Below are positions 9,153 to 19,699 of a stretch of 62,000 nt of DNA, piece by piece. Each line of letters begins with the position of its first letter. Positions within the stretch are counted from its first letter, which is position 1. The stretch covers positions 315,726 through 377,725 of the forward strand of contig NW_019091632.1 in assembly GCF_001949145.1 (NCBI RefSeq). The letters run 5' to 3'. Source of the DNA: Acanthaster planci. Taxonomy: Eukaryota; Echinodermata; Asteroidea; Valvatida; Acanthasteridae. Position numbers and translations under genes: made by a program. The notes under the pieces were generated by a model. The model had not been told where the DNA came from. It worked only from the letters and a program-made list of their open reading frames with translations, and did not search any database.

Positions 9153-12100
9153 ACAGTACATGTACGTGGCCCATTTCTGTGAAAATGACATTCATGAGTA
9201 ACTTTAGTAAGCCTATGCCCACTTAGATTTTGCTCACATCTTGCAAATTGTATCCCTCCCAAGCAAGTCGTTGGGTGCGATGATGTGCTCACGTGCAGCT
9301 GTAATACAAGGCCATCCCATGATATTATGAGCCCGATAAGCCCAACTTCACTTTGGCATGCTGTGCATATTTGAATTTTTGAAATGATGTTTGACACGAC
9401 TGTATCAGAAATAGTCTGAGCAACTTAGACTCTATGAATTGCCTTTTTTAAAGAATCGGATATGGTCCGGCGAAATATGGCAATGTACACACTGTATACT
9501 CATCTGTGTGAAGTCACCAACTTCACACTGATGGCATGGAACGCTCCTTGGTGTATTTGTAAAGGTACATGTAGGCTAAGGCAAAACAAAAGTTTAAGTG
9601 TGTTTCCTATTACACTGAAAATAAGTTAGGGTGCTTGGTTGGATCAATTTTTTTTACTATAATTTTTTGTTGTCCAAAAATTAGGGTCAGATGATGGTCT
9701 GTATTTTTTTGGGGGGGCATATACATGTATTTGTAACAGGTAATAAGTCAGTGTCAGACTAACAGTGTACATGTGAATGTCGTTATTACATACATGTACA
9801 TGTGTATCAGCAGTGTAATTGAACAGTACAGCTGCTGTTTGTTGAAATATAAACACACAAGAGCCGTCCATCTCATGCCAAAAAAAAATTAATACAATAC
9901 AACGTACAGGACAATGAACATGTATGTACACAGAATTAGGCTCTGGGCAAGGCATCATAAGTTTTTGTATTTTATTGATTTGTCAAATAAAAGGATATAG
10001 GTTCCATTTGATTTAACCAGAAATGCAGCTATTTTTTTGTTTGGCCTAATTGTCCAAATACAAAAGGATTTGCATGGAATCATGCAAATACGTTCTGTTC
10101 ATGGAATTTTGGAAGGTTCCATGATCGACTTGGTAGTTTACAGTTGAAGTTTGTACTGTAGTATGTCATGTTACTCAAAGGGGTGAGATTATTCAGCTTT
10201 TTAGCTGATTTCAGCTTTTTTGTTTTGCATTTCAGCTTTTTTCCTCACTGGCTGTGTACAAAAGCGTAGGAGATTTTCACAGTTCAGTTTCTTCATGCCT
10301 TGTTTCAGGTGTTTTCAGCTTTTTTTTATCATTGGTCAATCTCACCCCTGTACTCACAGCAGACTGCCAGAAGTCGTTAAGTCTGTCATGTGTTTGTGCT
10401 GGGTGTGATGTCCATGAGTGGGGTAGACGGCAGAATCTTCAATTCTGGGGTAACAGTGTGGATACATGTAAGTGACAAAAATTCCACTTTTTTCAATCAA
10501 ATTTTCCCTTGAGAATGAGAGCAACCATTAATTAAGCCTGATGTACCCAGTCTAAAGGAGGTTTTTACACCAAAATCACCGAGGGGTTCCTCATCATTCT
10601 TCCGTTTTATTCCCAACGATCGCAGTCGCACTGTACCGTACATTTTGTGTGCATCACACAGTGCACATGCAGCGACAGCCAGGGCCAGTATAGCCGAGCT
10701 ACATATAGTAGTTCTGCATGTCATGTCGAATATTTTGGAGGTGGCAGTGTTTAACCTGTCACAGCTTGTACAGTGCTTGGCCTGATATGGTATCACTCCA
10801 GTCACACAGCTAAGAGGCCACTCATGCGATAATAACAAGATTCCACCCCCTCCTGGTATCAGTATATGGACAGAAATGACTTTGCTAAGATGGCCGTTCA
10901 CCCGCGCATGTGCACTGAGCATGTGATGCACACAGATTGTTCAGTACAATGTGATTGTTGGGAAGAAAACAGGAAATACGTGAGTGAACCCTCCAATTTT
11001 TTCAAAATAAGATAGGTCTTATTGGTCTAAAAATCGGCATTAGTTACTCAGTTTTCAAGAGCTATACATGTAGGTACCTTAAGGTTGCTCTCACGTAAAA
11101 ATTTGATTGAAAAAGTTGAATTTGCGTCACCAGTGCTGGTACCTCAAAGGCTGGATAAAACAGATAGCATTGCAGCCCTGTATAAACAAACATGGCCTCA
11201 ACTTGCCCACAAGTCACACAGTTCTTGGGGTAAACCTCCTAAACATGGTGAATATCTTTTTTCCATCAATCATGTTCTTATTTTCAGCCTTGGTCTGTTA
11301 CCTAGCCCAGATTGGACAGCACTTAGGGTTATGTACGTATATGAGACTTGGGTGGGACCTTGAGAGGGCACAATTTTCCAATCAATGGAGGCTCCTTTGG
11401 TGGGAACTGCTCCACAGGAGACTATGAAGTACATGCACCACGGTTGCATCAACCAATGAGGGGGTTCTACTCAAGGCGGGTAGACCAACATACATTTTAG
11501 AAAGAATTCCATGATGTATGATGATGTACACTTATCCGGGCTTTTCTTCTCACCTGTCAAACTGAACATCTCTTCATTGTCTTCGTCACTCATTATCATC
11601 CTGTAATTGGTACTAAATGCACCGTTGGATGATCAGATAAATAAGTAACATTAATGTAGATGTAAAATGGATGCCGCTTGACATCCTTTGCACAAATGGA
11701 CCATGGAGAAAGAAACCTTCTGACACTGGTCTGAAATGTTCAAGCGTTTGCTTAGTGAATGCCAGCAACATTTTCACTGCTAAATTTTGACATTTGAGGA
11801 CACTATTTTATTGCTTTGAGATGGCTGGTAGTGCCTGTACTAGTCATGCTAGGTCACTGAAGGGAAATGTTAGTGGTATCAGTAACGGATTTTTTTCTGT
11901 ACATGTAGGCCTACATCTCGACTAGCATCAAGCATATCAAGTAATTGTGCCATTGCATCTTGACTGTTAGTGCTCCCTCATGTGGCGCACTTGAAAAAAT
12001 TGCCAAAACCCCCACATTTGAGAAGTTCTGTGAACATAATTTTTATTATTACCTCAATTTACATACACTTAAACAAAAGTTTGTTAGAAAACTGTTTTTA

Positions 12101-12480
12101 ATTTTTGGGCAGGTTAAAAGTGTCCATTTTGCACAGAAGGGAAAAAAATTGAAAAATTGAGCCAAAATAAAAATTTCATTGGAAAGTTGTAGTGGGTGAG
12201 TAAAATCGGGAGTTTTGAATTAGAGTAGTGGGAGTTTGATGAAACTTCACTTACTTTGCAATTTGAGGTGAAAATGTTGCTTCGGCATGGCACTGGAGGC
12301 AAAAAATCAAACTGTGCCAAAGTTAGGGGTGCGCAGTTAGGGGGCTTCAACAATAAATGAAGGATGTTGCTGTGACAACAGTAAAACCAGAAGGGATGCA
12401 TTGTTTTTGTATTTATTGTAGTCATTAAGAGAAGTTAACGCCCAGAACCAGTGATGACATCTGTATTTTATCTCCTTTTT
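9153..12480. other. Intergenic or intronic, AT-rich
   Basis: No gene firmly supported. It holds short T-rich repeats of TTCAGCTTTTTT at 10193-10330 (at least four copies), two inverted octamers at 10068-10089 (listed separately) and one weak secreted-peptide exon candidate on the minus strand near 10570-10724 (see findings). Confidence 0.4.
10068..10089. promoter_or_regulatory. Inverted pair of POU octamer-like sites
   Basis: ATTTGCATG and CATGCAAAT form a perfect 9-bp inverted repeat separated by four bases. Each arm contains the octamer ATTTGCAT/ATGCAAAT bound by POU-domain factors in animals. No nearby gene start is established, so function is speculative. Confidence 0.3.
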
Positions 12481-12492
12481 GTTCTTCTGAAG

Positions 12493-12582
12493 AAGCGGGC
12501 TCAAGAGAGACTCAAGTTCCAGTGAGGACCCAAGTGACAGCCACTCTGAGAGTGACGAGGAGCAAGAACAGTGGATTGAGAG
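12493..12582 (+). other. NKAP-like exon a (acidic Ser-rich)
   Basis: A pyrimidine-rich tract ends in AAG at 12492 and the donor AG|GTAGAC lies at 12583. The open frame encodes RDSSSSEDPSDSHSESDEEQ and ends at QWIE, resembling the acidic linker ahead of the NKAP C-terminal domain. Confidence 0.5.
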
Positions 12583-13311
12583 GTAGACAAGCTGTCACTT
12601 GTCAGTTATATTTGCCATCTGTGAAGAAAATCTTTTTGCAGGTATATTTGGCCCTACTTTCCTTCTCAATACAAATATTAAAGTTTTATCCCAATCTGTC
12701 TATTGGTTTGACAGTCACTTGGAAGTTGGGAATGGCAGCAGAAAAGTATACATTCTGGGTTGACCTCTCAGAAAGAAAGGTGCTGTGTGAGAACAGTATG
12801 TTGGATTTTCACAAAAATGGTGTCAGAATGACCAAAAAGAGTTATTCAAACAAATCTCCAGAAGGCTTCTGGAAAATATGCACCTTGAAAAATACATATA
12901 TTGGAAAGTATATTAAAGGGAGGTATATTCCCTCTCCTCTCCCCCCAGCTCTTTAGGATAAAATTCAGAGGTTCTTCAAGAATTTCCATTCACACAGCCA
13001 GAGTTTTCAAAATTTTTTAAGTTGAGAAAGCAGTCACTGGGTACCTCCTGTTGTTTGTACATATGTTAACTGGCTGAAGATAAACCTTTTCCAAATCATC
13101 CGGCTTAGGCTGACAGAATTACATAAGTCTATGGCAAATGACTGAAGCCACTCACTTGTGGCTTTAATCATCTAGCCTCAGCCACACCTTTTGGACATCA
13201 CCTTAAAACCCACAACTCTGCTGGGGACACGCTCAAACAAAAGTACATTTATTACAATGCATACAGACATAACTGCTCCCTTCTTGTTACTGTATTTTTA
13301 CCAGGTGTTAA

Positions 13312-13449
13312 AGGTGATAGCAGCGTGGTTGGTCCCCTGCCTGTTGGCTCATCTTCTGGCATCACTGGCATGATAGAGTAAGGTGATAGCAGCGTGGTTG
13401 GTCCCCTGCCTGTGGGCTCATCTTCTGGCATCACTGTCCCGGTAGAGTA
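13312..13449 (+). repeat. 69-bp tandem duplication containing an exon and its splice sites
   Basis: Units 13312-13380 and 13381-13449 differ at only about five positions. Each contains GATAG|CAGCGTGG, the GPLPVGSSSGIT coding stretch and a donor AGA|GTAAG. The unit length is a multiple of three, but reading from the first copy straight into the second meets TAA, so the second copy adds nothing unless spliced alternatively. Confidence 0.85.
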
Positions 13450-14244
13450 AGCCATCTCTTGTTTTATGACAATAGTAGTCACAGGGTTTCAACTGCCGTT
13501 CGCCATTTTCGCCAATTGGTGAATAATTATAATTTTGGCTATTATTCCATTGACCTGGCAAGAAAAATTGGTGAACATTTTGCATATTTTGCAATATTTA
13601 GACAAACCTTACCACTTGTTCATCACCGAAACGTCATAGTGGTATTAATTTCCAACTTTCACAAACAGTTCCCATTCATTTTCCCTGTTGGAGTGGTGAA
13701 AACACGTGCGCAAAGCTCAATACATTAAACGAAGTTGCTCTCGTTCCCGCCACGCCGTGCTCATGCAAAAGAATGCATGATGGAAATGTAGCAACCAGAA
13801 CCAGTCTATATATTTACTGTACATTCCGGTTGATCACACTACATCAGCCATACACGCATATCGCATGCAACCCTAAAGCTGCAGGTCGAAAAAAGAGGTT
13901 TTCTGCAAGTTAATTCACAGAATTTGGCCTCTTATTTATGCATGTATTTTCTGTGGTCATGAGTTTAATTTGAGGTTGTTTTGCTTGTATTTGAAGCAAG
14001 CGTGTTTCAACAAATTTCCTGCCGTGGCACTAAGTTTATCACCCGCTGGTCTGCGGATGCATCAAAAAAAATTTGAGAAGGCACCTGCTTGAAATCATTG
14101 TTTCTTCATTTTAGAAAGAACAGTTTCTCACAGAATGTAGTCCTCTATCTAAACCAAGTATGCATTTTTACACCAATTTTGGATACCTTTTGGATAATGG
14201 CAAATGATAGACTGTACAGTGCCTTTAACCCATTTGTCCTTATA

Positions 14245-14527
14245 CAGGGTTCCCACAGTTATTGAAAATCCTGGGAAAAAGTTGGCCCAGAAAGTCATGG
14301 AGACCTCACAGAAAATTGGTCTGAGGAAAAGTCATGGAAAACAAGATGGTACAAGGGTGATTTTGATGGTGGTTATGGATAGTGGCTATGGCAGTCTTCC
14401 CGTTTATTATACCAAACAAATTATGTGTGCAGAGTGGCATTAAATGCCATGGAAATTGTCATATTTTAGTTCTGGAAAGTGCAGGAAAGGTCACTGAATT
14501 TGATTTTCAGATTTTGTGGGAACCTTG
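14245..14527. mobile_element. MITE with CAGGGTTCCCACA ends (hAT-like)
   Basis: The left end CAGGGTTCCCACA is matched by the reverse complement TGTGGGAACCTTG at 14515-14527 with one mismatch. The interior of about 280 bp has several TCATGGAAA-type blocks and no coding. CAGGG termini are typical of hAT-derived MITEs. An 8-bp target duplication was not clear. It is inserted in an intron of the NKAP-like pseudogene. Confidence 0.65.
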
Positions 14528-15031
14528 CTCGTAACAATCAACGCCCAATTTCTTGGTGCTCCTTAGCATGCGATTTCAAGCTTACAGAGGCTATGCCTAT
14601 TTCGTGCATACCATAAACAGTAAGTACAGCCAAATGCATCCTAACCTTGGAGGAAAGATTTGCTTAAACTTAGTGATGTAACAACAGAAATCTCTATCCG
14701 AACGCAACCGTTAGGACAACCACTCCGAGCACCACTACGTAATAGTGCTCAAGGTTAGCACATTTTTTGCTAAAGTTAGCATGATTTTTTTCTCTTCTGT
14801 GTTAAGAAGCCCCATGAAATTGGGCCCTGACCCCATCCAGCCGTTACACCTTGCACTCCCCAGCACTGTATGGTTTTATGGATTTAACGTCAACCCACAA
14901 TCAGAGTCTATGTGGTGATGGGTTGAAACGTTGATGTTTTGCTCAGTTTGGGAAAAAATTATCATTACAGTGTGACCGAAAACCTTAGGTGACCTTTCCT
15001 TTTTTTTGTTGTCATTTTTCCCTGTGTTTAG

Positions 15032-15173
15032 ATTTGGGAAGGCCTCATTGCCAGGTGAATGGACTGCCATGGCTGCCCACATGAACGGTGAGACTGGCTA
15101 GAGTCATGGTGCAAGTGGTCTGACCGATGAAATCTCCAAAGTGAAGAGGCAGATTACATCATAAGTAGGACAG
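15032..15173 (+). other. NKAP-like exon c (core domain, disrupted)
   Basis: A strong acceptor (long T tract, then CCCTGTGTTTAG) precedes GKASLPGEWTAMAAHMNGET. Then come an in-frame TAG, SHGASGLTDEISKVK and a TAA, with a donor ACAG|GTAAGA at 15174. The two stops, where NKAP has an invariant basic segment, show decay. Confidence 0.65.
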
Positions 15174-16349
15174 GTAAGAGTCCTGTGTTTCATATCACTG
15201 CTGGCTTTCTGCAAGGATGAATCTGGGAAATGGGGAGGGGCCGATTGGGGTCATGACCAAAAAAGGAGCAAAAATTTTTTTTCATTTGAAAAAATAAAAG
15301 TATCTTTTTGGTTTGTTTAATTTCCCTTCTTTTGAAACTTGGAAATGTAGTTTAACCCCACAAACAACTTTAAAGCACTGTTTTACATCAAAGAACATGG
15401 ATTAGGGGCAGCTGTGGCAATTGTCCATCAAACATTATATGGCCCTGTTGGTCTTTATATTTAAAGTTCAATTTTTCTTCCTCATAATATTGCCCATTAT
15501 TACAAGCCATTAGTAGAAGCCAAGGTGCAAATGTGAAATTCAGATAAATTCCTGACATCCCTGTTGTTAAGTGAATATTTTGAAAAGCAAATTAAACATA
15601 TATTCTCAAGTTTTATCTGATAGAGCACTGAGAACAGTGTATTCCAAAACATTTTGAGATTAAAGTTTAAAAATTAAAATCAAATACATTATGGCAGTAT
15701 GGGGATTTGTTCAGGCTTTTTGAAGGTGAGCAATGAAAATGGACAAAATTTAAGTTTTCAGAGCTTTTATTTAAAGAAGGGTCTACCTTAATTTTGACAA
15801 ATATTGAGCCAAACCACAGAAAAGGACCATGTTGTAAACTTTAACAGTATTTTCAGTCACCATCAAAAATATCTGATTTGTATCCCACTCAACAGACTTA
15901 TACACACTGTTAAAATATTTCTGCCCACACTTTTGGGATTAATCATTGATTTCTGTAGGAGCTGTTGGTCCATACATGTAGATATTTTAGTTTTGTGGTC
16001 TTTCCTGATTGATGTTACAATATTACTGTAAAACAGCACCCTCACTTGTAAGGGAAAGACAATTTTAAATATTTAAAAATGTCATTTGATTCGCTAAATC
16101 CTAAAGGGGTGTCTGGAAAAATATTGTTAACAAAGAGTACAAATCACAAATGCTTCCAGAAGTAATGGGTGGGCAGTGTCAAAGGAATCCTCTTGTCATA
16201 GTTCAACTTCTGACATGAAAATGGATGAAAAGCAATCGACAAATAAAAGGTGTAAAAATAAGGAGCGTACAAGGATCCTATAAATTTTTTGAGAAAGGTC
16301 TCAATTTCTGCTCCAACTTAGTTCCTTTTGTGATTAATTTCTCCCCTAG

Positions 16350-16560
16350 ACCTCCTTATATGAAAGCTGTGGGTATGCCCCAGGAGTAGCAGACCATGAT
16401 GCTGATGAGAAAAGCGCCCTCGCCTGACAAGGAGAGGAAGTAACTCGGATAGATGTTAGTCCTTGTCTCCATCCCTGAGGAGGAACAGTTTCGAAGATTG
16501 CACGAAGGATCCTCATCAGAATCTTGGGCATTGATTCACAAAAAGGCAAGGAAAGGACTC
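16350..16560 (+). other. NKAP-like exon d (C-terminal part, disrupted)
   Basis: Acceptor TTTCTCCCCTAG at 16349. One frame gives PPYMKAVGMPQE then a stop and QTM; a neighbouring frame gives DADEKSALA, a stop and QGEE. Further on, EEEQFRRLHEG leads into SESWALIHKKARKG. Together these follow the order of the NKAP C-terminus. Whether a very short intron once lay near 16440-16460 is unclear. Confidence 0.55.
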
Positions 16561-19060
16561 AATCTTCTCAGAGATGCAGTTCCTGGCTTCCACCTTAGTG
16601 ATGGATCAAGCCTTATCTGCATTGTACTCTACTCAAAGGATCAAAGAATCATACATAGTGATTTATAATTTAAACAAATGGTATTCCCATCGCAAAAACT
16701 GAGCGTCATTTAATTTGGCTATTTTCTGGCATCAAAACAAGTTCTGCTTAAGAACACTGAAGTCTCGCAACACTGAAAAAATACTTTGGTCAGCACCTTG
16801 TCCGGGTCCTTTACAGCCCTTAAAATGATGTAGTGTATAAAAATAGAGTTTTAACCAAGTAATGTGAGGTCACTGTTTATGAGTATATTCTGGTAATGTG
16901 AGGGCACTATATGTGATTCTGAATCATCGAAATGAAGCACATTGAAGATGTCTGTATCTCAGCCTGAAAAAATTACATGTAACTGTTGAGACCCTTTTAT
17001 TCAGTAAAATAATGCAATGTCTGACTCGTATATGTTTGCAAATCTTCCCCTCAATCACATATTTTTATAATTATCTGTGAAAATGAAGATTGATAAAAAA
17101 AATGAAATTTGTGGTTGTCAGGACATTAAAAAACAGCTTCACAGTTTTTCCAAAACCTTAACACAAAATGGTAAGAGGTCCAATATTCCACTTTTTCTCA
17201 AAATGTCCTAAAGTGAGATACATACATGTACATCATTTTACCACAGTAGGGTTGTATAGTACTGGCCAGTCTCATGTCATTGTACCCCCCCACACTCTCT
17301 AAGACACTCCCACTCTCTCATCCCCTTGCCTCAGAGTCATCCTATCCTTTGTGAAAGGTGGCCATTTTGAAGTTGTGCAATACCTGAGCAATACACATCA
17401 CCCAGTGCTTTTTGACCCTTCCAGCTCATTGGGCTCTGAAACACGACTAACCAATTGCGTTGTCTCACATTGTATGGTGCTCAACCAAGCATGAACATGA
17501 GCTTCAGTGTACAATAAGTAAAGTCAATGAAGTACACACCTGGCTGAAATGTTCTGATGTCAAATGTCTGATCCTTTAATTTTTTGAGTAGTGTATATAT
17601 GGTATACAGTACAATGCTGCTATAATGAACAAGGCAGGGTCCATTCACAATGCCTGGTGTAGCATACCTCCCCAACTATTGCAATTTCAATGACACTGTT
17701 CCAATCGTCGCATTTTCATAGGCCTAAATATCTAAATGTTCGGATTTCCAAAAACAAAGTCCTGGCAAAAGAGGGCGCTGTTTGCTAAAACAGAGAGGGT
17801 GCCATTTGCAGAAAAAAAGGGTGCTATTTCCTACAGTACGTTGAAATGTCAGTTGTTACACATACATGTACATATGCACCCATTTTTGTTAGTGTATGTT
17901 TGTGCCATGGGCTCATAACATCACCGTTCCAATTTCGGAGTTTATTGATGTCTTAACTTTTGAATCACTCCCTCATTAGTCCTAAATATTTTTCTTTAAT
18001 TTAAAGCAAATTTGTGACGTTCAGTAAAAGTGTGCAGAAAATTTGAAAGCCAAGAGGGATCTCTTTTCAATTTCTTTGTTCATCTTTATAAGTTTTTCCT
18101 TGGATAAAATACTACATGCATTTTGTATTTTTCATGTTGTACATTCACATTTGCCAGAGCATTAGAAAAAAGTCTGAAGTTCACTTAAAATTATCACAGA
18201 ACTGCAAGTCGCAATTGTTGGCTCAGTACTGAAAGGTCATTACTGCAAAAATGTAATTTTTGACTACAATCTAAGGGCCTTGCTCTGTGCACAAAAGACA
18301 TATTTGATTTAAACAGTTTTTATTTTTTAGTCGTAAAACTATTGTTTTGCAGCCAACAAATTTAGCATATTCTTTTTTTCCAATTAATGTCTAACAATGT
18401 TTTTGTCTAAACACCTTTTAGTGCATTCTAAGGACCTTTTAGTACTGACATAAACTTTGTTTTGTTTGAAAATATTACCTTGCAAAAATGCTTTGTGTAT
18501 TTAAAACTATCCCCATTTATTGCTATAGCCAGCTAATTTCTATTTGCAAGTGAAATAAATGTTCATTTATTTAAACTAACAGAACAACTACTTTGTACAT
18601 GTATGTCTTTTTGTGAAATTGTAGTACTTTGCCACTTTACCTTTCTGCTAATCAGGACCATTTTACACTGCCAGAGTTCAAGGTACATCTGTTTCCATCT
18701 TTAGATTTCACATTACAGCCTCGTCCCACATGGAAACCCTTCCAGTCTTAAACATCTTCCAAGCTCCTTAAATAAGTTCCCTCTTGGAGACTTTTAGTCT
18801 CAATGTTGTAAGGGCTACAATAAACCCAATAGCAATATGGAACATTAAAGCTATGTCCTTCAACCCCATGGGATCCTCCGAGCTCTAATACTGAAAGTCC
18901 CGAGCCCTCAGCCATCCACTTTACCCTTCCTGTCAGCTCTCAGACTTCCAGCCCCCAGGACTTCCACCCTTGCCCATCTCCAGTACACAGTTTGGTTCAA
19001 AAATATTCTAAGTCCAAACAATGGAAGGTTTAAGATTTAGAAACGAACACATTTCTTCAA
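16561..19060. other. AT-rich non-coding stretch up to the gap
   Basis: No coding signal. At about 17765-17832 a unit of about 27 bp is repeated three times with changes (variants of GAGGGCGCTGTTTGC). A CT-rich patch lies at about 18880-18980. Nothing else recognisable. Confidence 0.4.
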
Positions 19061-19518
19061 NNNNNNNNNNNNNNNNNNNNNNNNNNNNNNNNNNNNNNNN
19101 NNNNNNNNNNNNNNNNNNNNNNNNNNNNNNNNNNNNNNNNNNNNNNNNNNNNNNNNNNNNNNNNNNNNNNNNNNNNNNNNNNNNNNNNNNNNNNNNNNNN
19201 NNNNNNNNNNNNNNNNNNNNNNNNNNNNNNNNNNNNNNNNNNNNNNNNNNNNNNNNNNNNNNNNNNNNNNNNNNNNNNNNNNNNNNNNNNNNNNNNNNNN
19301 NNNNNNNNNNNNNNNNNNNNNNNNNNNNNNNNNNNNNNNNNNNNNNNNNNNNNNNNNNNNNNNNNNNNNNNNNNNNNNNNNNNNNNNNNNNNNNNNNNNN
19401 NNNNNNNNNNNNNNNNNNNNNNNNNNNNNNNNNNNNNNNNNNNNNNNNNNNNNNNNNNNNNNNNNNNNNNNNNNNNNNNNNNNNNNNNNNNNNNNNNNNN
19501 NNNNNNNNNNNNNNNNNN
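19061..19518. other. Assembly gap (458 N)
   Basis: A run of N. The right flank begins with a tRNA-like B box (GGGTTCAATTCCAGG), a poly(A) run and an inverted SINE, which probably caused the gap. Confidence 0.99.
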
Positions 19519-19555
19519 GGGTTCAATTCCAGGGGGGCATGCAAAATTTTTTTAA

Positions 19556-19562
<7 letters not shown>

Positions 19563-19606
<44 letters not shown>

Positions 19607-19684
19607 CTTTTCCTGGGGACCCCAGGATTTGAACCAGGGTCCCCTGGCCTGGCAGCCAGCTAGCTAACCACCAGACCACAGGCC
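19563..19684 (-). mobile_element. tRNA-derived SINE with long A/T tract
   Basis: On the minus strand, 19684-19612 reads like a tRNA: a GTGGTCTGGTGGTTAGCTAG A-box region, an anticodon-arm-like CTGGCTGCCAGG, and the B box GGTTCAAATCC within CCCTGG...CCTGGGG. It is followed by a run of 41 T (A on the plus strand, 19563-19603). Stems are imperfect, so it is a SINE head, not a functional tRNA. A second, oppositely oriented B box (GGTTCAATTCC) lies at 19519-19531 next to the gap, so two such elements may be inverted around the gap. Confidence 0.7.
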
Positions 19685-19699
19685 TCTTGATAGATGAGA

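Larger units (their letters stand above)
12493..16560 (+). pseudogene. NKAP: NKAP-like pseudogene retaining introns
   Basis: NKAP is a nuclear protein linked to transcription repression and RNA splicing; its C-terminal domain is very conserved. Four pieces follow its order. Exon a (12493-12582) is acidic and serine-rich, SSSSEDPSDS then EEQEQWIE. Exon b (about 13321-13377) has VVGPLPVGSSSG, like the GP.P segment before the conserved domain. Exon c (15032-15173) reads FGKASLPGEWTAMAAHM then GLTDEISK, matching the YG.ALLPGEGAAMA...GLTSEEI core. Exon d (from 16350) reads MKAVGMPQE then ADEKSALA, then SESWALIHKKARKG, matching the MEAVRLRKEN...ADEKRALA...REMV.KK end. Splice borders are good and the phase from exon b to c is preserved. 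Stops occur in exon c and d, and a frame change in exon d. The usual GKRIPRRGEIGL is destroyed. I infer a duplicated, not retroposed, dead copy; upstream exons were not found. Confidence 0.65.

Noticed and set aside
16346-16549. A minus-strand frame opposite the NKAP-like exon d
   Set aside because: The plus strand carries the recognisable NKAP order and a good acceptor; the reverse frame has no match.
19008-19679. Long frames spanning the assembly gap
   Set aside because: They exist only because N is read as open. The translated ends are a SINE tRNA-like region and a poly-Phe/poly-Lys run.
19612-19684. A functional tRNA gene on the minus strand
   Set aside because: The T stem has a mismatch, the other stems pair poorly, and a long T tract follows directly, as in a SINE.
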